This document shows positions 1 through 11,000 of a stretch of 64,000 nucleotides of DNA, piece after piece. Within the stretch, counting starts at the first letter, position 1. The number at the start of each line of letters is the position of its first letter. The stretch is taken from contig BCIG01000026.1 of assembly GCA_001599915.1 (NCBI GenBank), forward strand, positions 248,001 through 312,000, in the 5' to 3' direction. This stretch comes from Symbiotaphrina buchneri. Taxonomy: Eukaryota; Ascomycota; Symbiotaphrinales; Symbiotaphrinaceae. The notes under the pieces are model-generated. The model ran no database searches and had not been told where the DNA came from. It was given only the letters and a program-made list of their open reading frames with translations. Both the position numbers and the translations under genes were made by a program.

Positions 1-1450
1 CTTCATCTCCGCCTTCGCTGGCAAATGTGCCGACGCCGTCGGCGCCGAATGAAAAGAAGACGTTATTATAGACAAAAATCTGTGCATCCCTAGCTTCCAT
101 AGGGTTAAGCGCTGGAACTTCCCCTCTAGCTACCATGATAGCTCCCTTGGTCGCAGCTTCATTGTAATCAGCGAATAGTTTTGAGGTGAGACGTTCCCTG
201 AGCACGCGCTCCTGTACAGTCTCTCGAGGGAGTTCTCTCGTGGACTGAAATTCTTCATTCCAATCACGCAAGGTCTCCGTCGTATCAGCTCCGGCTATCA
301 AGTATGTCTCTTGAGATCGCGTGATGTCCGGCTGATGATTTGTGACAGCAACGGCGGTTGAAGGGACAAGCCATGGGTTAGAAGGTATAGCATTTGCGAG
401 TTGGTATGTCGCCAGGTGGTCTTTTCGGTTGTTATATTCTTGTAACTTTTCGAAGGATGTCCCGAACGAAGGAGATATCTGAGAGATCAGGGAAAGAAGC
501 GAGTGTGCCTTGAAATCTTTCGGAGCCGGTCGGGGGAACGGGTCAAACTTGTTATTGGAGGATTTGTTGACGTAAAAGCCGGACACGTCGGCAGTAATCT
601 GATGTTGTTCACCCTCATTTGTGGTAACCTGAAGGTACAGAAGATGACCACGTTGTCGTAGATGATATGGTGGAGGATTCCAGGCAGAAAGTGAAATAGA
701 CTTTACGGTTTTTGGAGGCGGTTCTTCATCCTTTGATGGCAGCAGTGCGGCTGTTGAACCGGGGGCGTCAAAATCATAATCAGCCATCGCATGTGCCTTT
801 TCGCTCGCCCCAGCTTCAGGCGTCTTTCCATTGGTAGTCGGGGGTGGAGACTGGTTGGTCTCTGCGACATTGTCATACAGAGACAGACCGGATAAAATGC
901 CCTGGAGGGTATCGATTCGGTCGCCAGCGGCTCCGATAAGCTCCCTCACTCTTATGAAATGTATACGGGCTTCCTTCTCGGTATACGGGTCCTCAACCAA
1001 GCTCAATGCCGTTTCAGGCGTTATGCCGGGGATGTCAGAAAGCTCGGTGAAGTCATTGATCCGCTGACCCTGATGCTCTAGGTGGAAGCACGAGTACTGG
1101 AACGTGCTGGGTGTCTCCACTATGGACTGACGGACGTCTTGTATCTGTTCTTGAGTAGACACCTAGACAGTCTTGTAAGCACACACACATAAGCCTGCAA
1201 ATGCATTGGCCTGGACTTACCATAACCTGAATTTTGCCGGGGCTGTGAGGAAGGTTGACCGTCAGGGGGAAGACATCTATCCAGCTGTTAGCAAATGGAG
1301 ACGTCGAGGCCAACGACCATAAATAAATATTGAGGGCGGTTCGTCCATACTCTCTGCGACCTGGCCCTCCTTGTCGTCCTTGTCGGGTGCAGCAGCAGCG
1401 ACGTCGGAGCCGTTGGGCTGCTCCTCCTCGTTTGTGTCGCTGCGAGCCAT
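1..1450 (-). CDS. clu1: Clustered mitochondria protein (Clu1/Tif31), N-terminal part
   Basis: This is the 5' part of the CLU protein, which in fungi keeps mitochondria distributed and co-purifies with eIF3. Three exons are visible: 1450-1351, 1276-1221 and 1162 to beyond the window edge, with introns of 74 and 58 nt. Exon 1 encodes an acidic head starting MARSDTNEEEQP. Exons 2-3 give VFPLTVNLPHSPGKIQVM followed by VSTQEQIQDVRQSIVE, the ubiquitin-like CLU N-terminal domain. Further on the frame reads GFYVNKSSNNKFDPFPRP, ETLRDWNEEFQSTRELPRE and FVYNNVFFSFGADGVGTF, all hallmark CLU stretches. The ATG at 1450 begins the only frame joining these exons. The CLU central domain and TPR tail lie outside the window. 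Family assignment is very secure; the exon 1/2 junction rests on codon phase and the restored family alignment. Confidence 0.95.
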
Positions 1451-2668
1451 GACGACTGAAGTTGGGGAGTGAGGTCAACAGATGGAGCTGCCGAAGGAAC
1501 GCAAATGCAGAAATATACCCGAAACGAAGATGCAGGAAGGGAAGAGCAGCGATAATGAACACGAGGACGGCGAAATGCTTGCAAGCACACAGAAACGGAG
1601 TGTGGAGAAGGGAATCTTTGAACGGGCACGCGGACACCGGGAACAGAGGGAGCTCGAGCTTTAATTTTTTTTGGAGCTTCGATTTAGCGTGCCTCAATGC
1701 CCGAAAGCCTCCGGGCTTCTCAGATTGTGCGTCGTCTTTCCGATTCCTTTACAGAAAATCGCACAACGTCCATACAAGGCTTGAAGATATTTATTGACTG
1801 ATTATTCAGAGCTACAGAAATAAATGATCCAATCCCTCCGTCATTGATCCCCCTATTTCTCTTTTGCCCAGCAGTTCGCCATGTAATAATGTCTATCGAA
1901 ATGTTTTGTGTTTGGCCTTGGCCTGGGGGCTTGCCGAAACAAGTCCGATAAACAAAGCCGAACCAATGAGAGGGGGAGGAACGTCCGCAGTGGTAACCTC
2001 ATCCCTGATAATGATTGTGTATTCATATTCATCCTTGGTGCTTTTATGCCATCGTAAGTCAGTGTGGTACGTAGGTATTGACGCTGTATGAGTCGAACTC
2101 GATATTCTGGTAATATCTTGCGATCTGCATCACCAGTGTCTGTTCAAATCCGGTAGGGGTTTTCATGCAATGATTAAGAACCAGCAAAGTTGCACTATGA
2201 AGCCTTCCGGCGTCCATATGTTCGTCACCACCACCACTATGTTACAAGTGTTCAGCGCTTTGCTCGAGGAGCACACTAAGTCCATGTGGAATATGTGGGG
2301 AGGATCATTGAGATGAGACCAACAACACTGGCTGCAACTGACAGCGAGCCACCTCAATGTATTTTTTTTTAACGCCGTAATGACCTTGGAACGGTCCGCC
2401 AGTGTGACAATGGTGAAATCGGTATTAAAGCAGAGTTCATGTCATCCCACTGCGCATGCCTTTGCTGGGAAGCATGCATGGTATAAGTACGCAAATCATA
2501 TACGGAGCCGGCGCGGTCCTTGCGGACTCGATATAGACGGGTGCAGGACGATTAGGTAGAGACGCAAGCCTGTACCTGACATAGGCTATGAGGATTCAGC
2601 CTACTCGGCCTGATTAGCCTGTTCAGCCATGACAGTTCCTGTTCTGCAAGACCATCACAGTCAATGGC
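1451..2668. other. Intergenic region between clu1 5' end and the 2669 gene 3' end
   Basis: The stretch holds the clu1 promoter and the 3' flank of the small membrane-protein gene. Only short, unmatched open frames were seen. A short T run lies near 2360. No RNA gene or repeat was recognised. Confidence 0.6.
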
Positions 2669-3163
2669 TTAATCGTCCTTCGACACCTTGTCACTCTTCT
2701 CAAGCTCCGCGACTGACCGGTTCATATAGCGCTCCCAGCCAACGCCCAGAGCTGTCAGTAGCCCCATGAACCCCTCAAAGGGCGCAACACTCTGCCACAC
2801 TCCACCGCCTCGAAGGAAAATGATAGAAGCCAACAGCCGGCCGGGAACAGAAGCTATCATCATCGGGATGTTGTTCTGATAAGAGGCGATGGCGTAGAAT
2901 GTCCCCAGTGACATTGACGTTAAACTGTAACTTACTATCAGTGACCCCTTCTCGCGTATAACTGAGATTGAGAAATACCTCATTGCCCGAATCGTTCCAA
3001 CGTTGACACCCTGCAATGGCGAGTTTGGGAGGCTGGCCACCGCCGAAGGCCATAACAAGGTGTAGACTCCGGAGGCCAGGAGAGGGAGCGCTTGGATGCC
3101 GAAGATATATTGCGATAGATGAAATGCCCCGTGGCCAGCCTTACTACTCTCTTTTGCTGGCAT
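2669..3163 (-). CDS. Small four-helix-type membrane protein, uncharacterised fungal family
   Basis: Two exons, 3163-2979 and 2924-2669, joined over a 54-nt intron (donor gtattt, acceptor ttacag), give 146 residues. The intron has no stop and is a multiple of three, so an unspliced 164-residue frame also exists. Splicing restores the run AMSLTSMSLGTFYAIASYQ. The protein has several hydrophobic stretches (FGIQALPLLASGVYTLLWP, MSLGTFYAIASY, MIASVPGRLLASIIFL, FMGLLTALGVGW) and a charged tail ending KVSKDD. I recall similar hypothetical membrane proteins in Aspergillus but no experimental function. It lies in the same orientation as bor1, about 0.5 kb downstream of it. The protein is probably real; its role is unknown. 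Confidence 0.8.
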   Translation of the reverse strand: MPAKESSKAGHGAFHLSQYIFGIQALPLLASGVYTLLWPSAVASLPNSPLQGVNVGTIRAMRYFSISVIREKGSLIVSYSLTSMSLGTFYAIASYQNNIPMMIASVPGRLLASIIFLRGGGVWQSVAPFEGFMGLLTALGVGWERYMNRSVAELEKSDKVSKDD

Positions 3164-3688
3164 TCTGCACTGCGGTTTTGGTTAGAAGTAATAATCACGG
3201 ACACTCGTGTCCCGTTGCTCAAGAGAACGCCCTCTCTGTGGATGTTCACCCTTAGGGAGCGGTGAGCGGTAAGCAGTAGCACGAAGTAGAAGTAAGCAAT
3301 TCATTTGTCGCGGTTCCGCCCACCTGTCAGACGGACACGACCCTCGACTCTTCGGACCCGGGCACAGCCGATCCCGAGCTCCTTAGAGAGGTACACAGCT
3401 CCCGTCTGGTGTGTAGGTAGCCTACAAAGCATACATCCTTGGCGCCAAGAATCATGGGGTAACCCCTTTTCTCCACGGTTGAAGGTCCTCAGAGTATTAC
3501 ACAACGGCGCTTCTGCAACAAGATTTCAGGGACACTCTCGACAGGTCTATCATATTCAAATCACTATAGACTCTGCTCTCCTATGTGGGTAAATTTAGGC
3601 TGTGAATTAAGGGTTGTCATCGCAATCCCATATGATGGTTGATATCGTCAATAATGAGCAATCGAACGAGAAAAGCTGTTGCGTCTAC
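3164..3688. other. Intergenic region, bor1 3' flank and promoter of the 2669-3163 gene
   Basis: The open frames on both strands here show no recognisable protein. The region lies between two genes that are both on the minus strand. No repeat or RNA gene was seen. Confidence 0.6.
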
Positions 3689-5971
3689 CTACTCAGCAGT
3701 TTGCCGACTGCGGGTTCTCATCATGCCACTCGGCCTTTGCATCTCATAGCTCTCCCCATGTCTCTCCGTCTCTCTGAAGCTCGTTCTTCGTTCCCTCAAG
3801 CCCATAGATTCACCACGTTCCATCTCTTCTACATCGTCTCTGGTCAGATATCCGCCAACACCGGCTTGGGAGCTTCGCACAGGGCTCAAGACAGGAGATC
3901 CTATGGCTTCTTCTGTAGTCGCGTCCTCATCTCCAAAGTTGCCACCGACGCTCTCCATTATGTGAGGAGAAGCCGTAGGAGGATCTAGAATTGCAAGTTC
4001 TTGTTGGGTGAACCATTGCGGAAGAAGCCAAACACGAATTGGAACGAGAGCAAGAATTATGATGGGAAAGCCGATAGCCGCAATAGTCTGCGTTATTGCG
4101 AAAGTCGCTCCGAATCCGACGAGCTCAATGGCCGTGAAAACCCAGATTGCCACCTTCCGCTCAATCCGCTTGAGAGGATCGCTTGCAGGCGTATAGTGGC
4201 GATCCTTGGCCAGAAACAGTATTTTCATAGTAATTCCATTTCCTGAAAGTGCCTGAGTCCCCATAATGAAGAAGAGCCCCGCTAGGACACCTTGCGGGAT
4301 CAGATGAATCACAATCAGTAGTGGGCCACTCATTGTACCCAGCGTCAGCAGTCCTTGTGCCAGGTTGCTGACCCGTTGCTCGACAACATGGTCAATGATC
4401 ATCTCTGCCTTGCCCTTATGTTCCCCTCCTTCTTTCTCATCAAGGATCTGCTTGTGCACACATAGCGCGTTCGTGTGAAAGGGAGCTTGTGGGATCAGGC
4501 CGTTTGGAAAGGGGATGCCAAGCAATCCAGCAACACCAGTAGTCAAGCCGAGAAGAAAGATATCCCAGTGGAAGCCGGCAGGCTTACGGAGAGGGAATTC
4601 CGTGCCCTGAGCGATGAGTGATGACACTATAGTGGCATTAGCGGAAGTAGCTAACATCGGAGATGATATTGGCGTACCATTATGATCGAAATAGAAGAGG
4701 ATAGTCAACAGAATAGCAAAGGGAATAGCTATAAAGACATCGCCCACATCAATATCCCAAAAATGCACAAACCAACTTCGGTCCTGGGTAGGAAAAAAGG
4801 CTTTGGAAGTTGGTAAGGTCTGCAAGTCAACGTTCCTCATCTTTCCAATGTGAATAAAGCCGGTAAAGAAGATGATGGTCAAGGGCGTCCCGTAGTCTTC
4901 AACAAACTTTCGGATTTTGCGTTCGAAGAGTGGGCTGCCGCCGATAATCCCGCAGATATAGCCAACCATAAGAACAAGCAACGAGACCATAATCGACAGA
5001 TATGCTGACGTATCACCATATTGCCACTGCCGTGTCAGCACTTGTATACCTTTCTGGAGGTATATGAATGCGACGTAGAAGCCAAAAGTATCGCACGGGA
5101 AACGCGTAACATATTTCAGTGCGTTGCAGGCGTTCGTGACAGCAAGGATCCAATGCATTATGAGGGACCATCTGCGATGGAATGAGTAACCATAAGTCAA
5201 GGAGCTTGTGTATACGCACAATCCGATCCAGCACATGAAGGCAAAATAATTGGTCCTTGATGCGATAATATCATATACGGTGTAGTTGAATACAGTAATA
5301 GGACCTGGTTACTCAGCAAGAGCGCACCGTCAAAGAGGGTAGGGACGTGAGCAGGCTTACCGGTGACACCGACAATGACCAAGGGTTGCGCCGCAAATAC
5401 TGAAAATACCACTGCCCCAAGGACAGAAGCAAGCAGGACCTCGTTGACGCCATAGCTGGAATCTGTCTTTGCAAACATATCTAATGAGAATGCCAGAGCC
5501 GGGAGAATACTGCAAACCATATCAGGTCAGTATCGGGTTACCCGGCTGCCTGTATGGAACAAGGTCTTACTTCGCGAAATACATGTAAACTAATCTACAT
5601 CAGCCTTGAACCGGGGGAAGCTGAAGACAAGGTCATGGTTGCTCACCCGTGGCGGGCACAACTCTATAATCCCAAGCATCTGTCCAATCGCTCCAGTAAA
5701 ATGGCGCTCTCCTTTTGATATCATCCATGATACCCTTGAACAGCTTCGTCTGCCACCATTTCGTGGCTTTTCCGGAAGAAGACGTCGTTGGGGCGCGGGA
5801 TTGTTGTGGGCTCAGCGCTTCCGTGCTCTCATCATTCCTCCGGAATTGGGCTCCACCCGTTGAATTACGCGGCTTCCATGGCTTCTTCCTATGCAAGCTC
5901 TGAGATCGTCGGCGCGCTGATGACGGCGTCGCATCCGTATTTGTCAGGTGAGTGGTCGTCATTGTAGACAT
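3689..5971 (-). CDS. bor1: SLC4/HCO3- transporter family protein (Bor1-like borate or anion exporter)
   Basis: Six exons (5971-5647, 5589-5571, 5509-5361, 5304-5220, 5171-4678, 4626-3689) sum to 2010 nt, 669 residues. The family exports borate or exchanges anions at the plasma or vacuolar membrane. A cytosolic head ends in YWSDWTDAWDYRVVPAT. The transport domain follows, with family signatures PLVIVGVTGPITVFNYTVYD, MCWIGLWSLIMHWILA, RFPCDTFGFYVAFIYLQKG and GIPFPNGLIPQAPFH. The cytosolic tail is Ser/Arg-rich. Exon 2 is a 19-nt micro-exon encoding part of VYMYFAN. Introns are 57, 61, 56, 48 and 51 nt; the last is in frame without stops. The start at 5971 has an AAG-ATG context. The exact substrate (borate or other anion) is inferred from family only. 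Confidence 0.93.
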
Positions 5972-6594
5972 CTTGTAAGGCCAACATATGGTGTATCGAT
6001 TGACAGGGTGCTCGAGGATTGCCGGAACGACGAAGTGTCCCACTCCATGTATGGTATAAGGGATGGACCGCACAACAGCCCAAGGGTCGCGAGATGGGAG
6101 GAGGATGTGTCGAGTAACTCCTCCAGTTTGTTGACGGCCAAATATCCCGGGCGGCCTTGAAGCTACGCGGATGAAAGATGCGGGGTTGCCAAGCCTGCCA
6201 AGCCTCTGCGGCCATTCTAACGGTTGAGCCTGGGCGCGTTGATGAGAAGGTGAGGTACGAACAGCTCGATACATGTACCTTCAAGGCAGATGATCAATGA
6301 TATCACGCATGAGGCGAAGCGCGGCTACGAAGACAGCACCAGGGGTCTACGAATAAAGCCAGGTTGAAAATCATTCCAGTTGCTATCTCAAAGCCATGGG
6401 CAGTCAGCTTTGACTCCTTCAAGACTGTAAAGACGACATCTGTCTGCTTGACTTTTGCATTCCCAGTCTTCCAGCCTTGCCACTAGCTCATTCGCAGCGC
6501 AACTGTTCGTAGATCCTCGTAGCAGTAGAGCCTGAAAACGCCTCGACGCCTGATACAGACCAATCCGGGGAAGGAGATCTTCAGCATCCACCCT
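5972..6594. other. bor1 promoter and pacC 3' flank
   Basis: This is 0.6 kb between two minus-strand genes. Open frames overlap the region on both strands, but none resembles a known protein or carries a convincing start. No repeats or RNA genes were seen. Confidence 0.6.
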
Positions 6595-8522
6595 CTACGC
6601 ACTCACGCCCTGGAGAGACGGGTAGAGAACTTCCTCCACTTTCCTCTCGGCGCTCATGTAGCCACCAGCCTTTTCAGAAGCCGCGTCATCCTCATGTTCA
6701 GGTGTGTTGGCCTCCTCCTCGTATTCTTGATTATCAATGCGGCGACGAATGTAGTCCTTGAGTGCTTCAATGCTCCGGATTACCTGGAGGTTTGCGTAAT
6801 CCGGAGTATTATCACTCTCGGCTGCTCCGCCAGAGCCAGACAAAGCCGGATCAATCATGTCATTCGGAATCTCAACGTTCCGAACACCATGAGTAATGCT
6901 ATCCTTCTCGGAGGAGGAAGCACGGGACAAGGCGCCAGGGGTCGCGGACCCGTCAGAGGTGTCCATTTCATCCGCTGGACGAGATGCCTTTTGAAGCATC
7001 CCTCCCGAATAACGACGACGACCGTCACGGTCAAAGGACGTTCCCAAGGACGCTGCTGGGGTTGTACCGGACGCAGAAGAATAGCTATCGCCATTATTCG
7101 CCAGAGTTGGAAGATTTGGGTACATCGTTGAGGAAGGTGTACGGGCAACGGGAGACATGGCCTGAGTCGAGGGCGAACGTCCTGAGCTATGTGACAGAGC
7201 TGAAGAAGGTGTCAGGGCAGGAGTCCCACTCTGAGCAGATTGTGAAGATGCGGAACCAAGGGCGAGGCCTGCAGACGCACCATTGCCATTGCTCTCCGAC
7301 GACATTCCTGGCTGCTGGACGTTCTGAGGCGGGGATTGGCTGGTCCTGAAGTTGAGACCGCGATGTACGTAGTGCGCGCCAGGCTGAGCAATGCCCGCGG
7401 CAGCCGCTTGGTTAGGGTTTTCAATGACCGCTTGGTGCATCTGATCCAGAAAGTTCTCGACACTGAGCAGATCCGATTTCGTCCTCAAGTTTGGCAAGGA
7501 GTACGGCGCCTGAGGAAGTGCCGACATGGTGTGCAACATCGTCGGGCCAGCTGAGTATTCAGTCATCATGCCGCCTTGAGGCATCGGAAGTTGAAGATGC
7601 TGCAAAGTCATGAGCCGCTGGTTGACATCCCCATAGGCCCTCGGGTCGAAATTGCCCCGCTTCATATCGCCAAAGAGGTCATTCAAGGCTCCGCCGAGCT
7701 GGTGCGCCCTCTGATCATAGGTATTATGGTGACCACCAGCGCCTGGATTGGCAGGATAGTAGACTGGACCGTACGCAGCAGCGGGATGGGCAGGAGCACC
7801 GTAGAACGCGGGTCCACCATTCGGAGCCTGATGCCCGTAGGCTGCAGCACCACCGTGAGCCTGGAAGCCATCGTGCCAGCCACTTGCAGCGCCTGCGAGT
7901 GCTTGTAAGTTAACTGGCCTATTTAGCCTCTGCGAGATTGCCCTGGGCCAGAGGCACGGGAGGAATCAGGGACTGACCTTTGCCATCATGATAACCAGCC
8001 GAAGGATCTTGTTGCCGATGACGAGGGTTCTGGTCAGGAGGGGAGTTCAGAAGGACGGAATCGTCAGCATGCGTCTTGACGTGCTTCTTGAGATCCTGTG
8101 GGCGTTTGAACGACTTCCCACAGAAGTCACACTTGTGAGGCTTCAATGGAACATGAACGCGTATGTGTGAAGTGATGTGGTCGCGCTTGACGGTGGTGGT
8201 ACGGCAGGTCCCCCACTGACACGTCAGGTTCAAGTTGTTCGTGCTTTTCCGACCGACATGCTTTTCACAGATGTGATCCTGCGCGCGAATAAGAGATGCT
8301 TGTCAGTGTCTGCATTGACAGGAGCGCGAGTCGGCCTTTTGTCAGGCGCGTGCTTACATAGAGTTGCTCGGCTGAGTCGCAACGCTCGGTGCAGCCAACC
8401 CACTGGCAATCCAAGACTTCATCCGTCTTTACATTGGCTTGCGACGGGGTTGTGGTCTGCGGGGGCTGCGGAGCGGGGGCAGCTCCTCCGGCTTGGGTGT
8501 TATCTGTGGTGGAAGAAGACAT
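6595..8522 (-). CDS. pacC: PacC/Rim101 ambient-pH transcription factor
   Basis: Three exons (8522-8358, 8278-7978, 7901-6595) sum to 1773 nt, 590 residues. PacC is activated by proteolysis at alkaline pH through the Pal/Rim pathway, then activates alkaline genes and represses acid genes. Three C2H2 fingers are visible: C39/C44/H57/H62, C75/C80/H93/H97 and C105/C108/H121/H125. Fingers 2-3 read [19 protein letters not shown] and [17 protein letters not shown], diagnostic for PacC. A Gly/Ala/Tyr-rich stretch and a Ser-rich stretch follow. Two YPXL motifs, YPNL near residue 416 and YPSL near 582, match the known PalA/Rim20 docking motif. The protein ends soon after the second, so the C terminus is shorter than the roughly 680-residue Aspergillus form. 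Consensus PacC sites upstream suggest self-regulation. Confidence 0.96.
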
Positions 8523-8572
8523 CGCGCTCTGCTGCTGCAGCTGCTTGGTGTTCTGGCCGCCGAGAGGAAAGG

Positions 8573-8578
8573 CTTGGC
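8573..8578 (-). promoter_or_regulatory. Proximal PacC consensus site upstream of pacC
   Basis: CTTGGC on the plus strand is GCCAAG on the pacC strand, the known PacC site GCCARG. It lies about 50 nt upstream of the pacC ATG, possibly in the transcribed leader. Confidence 0.45.
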
Positions 8579-9173
8579 AACAGCGGACTCCGCTCCCTGG
8601 TCGATTCTATCAAAACCAACACTCCAGATAATGGAACCACGTGAGTCAGATCCGCGCTATTCAGGCGAGAAGAGTGGCAACAAAAAGAGCAGAAAACGGG
8701 GAGGATGGAGCGGTCGTGACCAGTGTAGGAGATCGTCCAAGAGCAGGCGATTTCCCGAGATGGAGGGCAGTATATAAGGAATTGGCGGGGGGTGGGAAAG
8801 GCTGCTGGCTTTTGAATGGGGCGCGCGCTCTGTGGGTGCTCGTCGACTAAGCGGAAAAGGCTCGGCGCCCGCACCTGCCCGGACGATGGGGGGGAGGGGC
8901 CTGCTCTGCAACACTTAAGTCCATGGTGAGGGAAGGTATTTATCGACCTGGAAATCGCAGCTTGATGCCGACAGTTGGGACAGAGAGATGGTACACAGAT
9001 TCACAAAGCTTCACAATGAAAACAGAATCATGATGCGCAAAGACAGAGTCAAAGGCAGCATTATTCCACGCCTGCCAGACTTTCGACCTCGGCCACCGCG
9101 ACTCTCTCTACTGACTGTGTGACAGGGCGAAGGTGGCTCGATGGGCAAGGTGATGGAGCGGAGGCAGGGCATT

Positions 9174-9249
9174 CTTGGCGAGAGGTCTGGGCATTTCTTG
9201 GCAGCCAAGACCGGTCCCTGAGCAATCCAATCAGCGCGTAGAGGCCAAG
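9174..9249. promoter_or_regulatory. Cluster of four PacC consensus sites upstream of pacC
   Basis: GCCAAG/CTTGGC occurs at 9174-9179, 9197-9202, 9204-9209 and 9244-9249. The middle two form an inverted pair separated by one base. The cluster lies about 650-730 bp upstream of the pacC ATG. One GCCARG site per kilobase is expected by chance on both strands, so four within 76 bp is a marked excess. The likely role is autoregulation of pacC. Confidence 0.6.
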
Positions 9250-11000
9250 GCGCTAATCAAAGCCCAAGCCACGACGTATTTCGTACCAACAGTGCTCCTA
9301 CAAACTGAGGTACATGTAAGATCAATCACCCTTTCCCTCTTTGTCCGTGGATTTCAGCACGACCAGACCTTCCATCATCAATTAACTGTTGTCAGTTCGC
9401 CATCTTTTTGTACACGTGCACATCTCTGTCGTTGCACAGCCCTCCGTGTCCCAAGTACACGTCAGCTTCGTTCCATGTTATTGCGCCAATGCTTCCTCGC
9501 GACTTCCGCCCAAGTAATGAAACAGAGATGCCTCGGGGCCTGAGTACCTTGATGCATCATCGTACTTTTACAGGCTCAGTCTAAGCGAGCCATCCACACA
9601 CAGGAGCAAATGGCCAGTGAGCCAGGTACATTTCTTACGAGCTGCTGGTACCTTCTCACCTTGCGTTGCGACTGCTTTGTACCTATCTACTTAGTCGCTG
9701 CAACCCGATCAGCACTGCGCGCGCCCGTCTTAGAAATAATGGCCTGACTTTGACCATCCAGCTTTGACCCCTACGGTCAGCTGCCATGAACGACTCTTTA
9801 AAAGCTCTTTTCGTTGATGGGCAGTACACATTACATAAGGTATCCCTCCACCTCGTACCACGCTCGTCCCAAAAGATCACTCCGTACCGTAGCAATATCC
9901 TATGCCGGTTTTGATGATCCCTAGAAGAGTCTCCGTAGTTGTAGTAGAGACCGGTTAAATACGCCCGATTGGACCTTTGCAATGGGCGTAGCGGGAGGAT
10001 ATTACCAGCACCATACAACAAAAGTTGGCTCTCCTGCGCAGAGGAATATTAGCCCAACGGCTATCCGCTGGATCCCTTTCACGATGCTCTTGCCGCAACA
10101 ATTCCCAGAGTCGAGCTGATGGGCATAGAGCTCACATCATCCTGATACCAACACCGTCTACGCGGCTTCTGATAATCCAAGTTCATTTTGTTCGTCGCTC
10201 TTTGTTTACTGGCTACAGTGCCCAACCGCGGTGGGCCGAATCCTCGGCTGATACACATCTCTAGTGGCTCCCAGTCGCCGCAATTCCAACCAGATGCCAT
10301 CCAGAAAACTCACTGGAGCATGATCTTCCAGTTGTGCAGTGCTAGAGCCCGTCACGATGGATTATATACCAAAGTAAACAAAGGACGTTGCCTGGTCTTG
10401 GCCCCGCCAAGCCCACACTCAGGGCGGAAATCTTGCCAAGGGAGGAGCGGAACTCCTCTCTGCAACACCGGAGACTCCCTGTGCTAGACATCTACAATGC
10501 CCAGGAGCGGGATCTCACAGAGAACGAAAGAGTTGGGCTGTGGTGCCGAAGTTGGAGACGCGCACATGCGAAGATGATGCGAGCAGCAGAAGACGCTAGA
10601 AAGTGCAAGTAAGATAAGAGCAAACTCACTGCTACATGCGAGCACAATTTTGCTCCTGTTGCTACAAGATACAACATGGAGTCGCTGTTCTTCTTGGATG
10701 CAGACATGCATCACCATCTCAATGACCGCTAAATAACCGGGATGCGGCCTGACCGCCCAGGCCCAGGATCTTTGATATCACCTTGCCTTTACTCTAGAGT
10801 TGCATGCACACTGTGCCGCGTAGCTTCGAGCTTTCTCTACATGGGGAGAGGGACCGTCCTTTATGTCTGGAGGCGGGCTCGGATAGCACTTTGTTTTCGA
10901 AGCAATTATTTTGGATATTCTGGAAGGTCAATTTCCTCAATCAGCTAGGCATGTAGGCCTGGCTCTCGCGCTTCTCAAGCAATGCTTTCCTCAGGATCTG

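Larger units (their letters stand above)
8523..11000. other. Long pacC upstream region and 3' flank of the Gfd2-like gene
   Basis: This 2.5-kb stretch has no open frame with a recognisable protein. It contains the PacC sites listed separately, a TATATAAG element near 8771 about 250 bp upstream of the pacC ATG, and an ACTCCGTAC motif at 9879-9887. A long leader or a non-coding transcript for pacC would fit, but nothing here proves one. Confidence 0.5.

Noticed and set aside
1053-1697. A 214-residue minus-strand frame overlapping clu1 exons.
   Set aside because: It arises from reading through the clu1 introns and upstream DNA; the spliced CLU reading explains the conserved parts.
9683-10021. 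A 112-residue minus-strand frame in the gap between pacC and the Gfd2-like gene.
   Set aside because: No similarity or domain seen, and the composition is unlike neighbouring genes.
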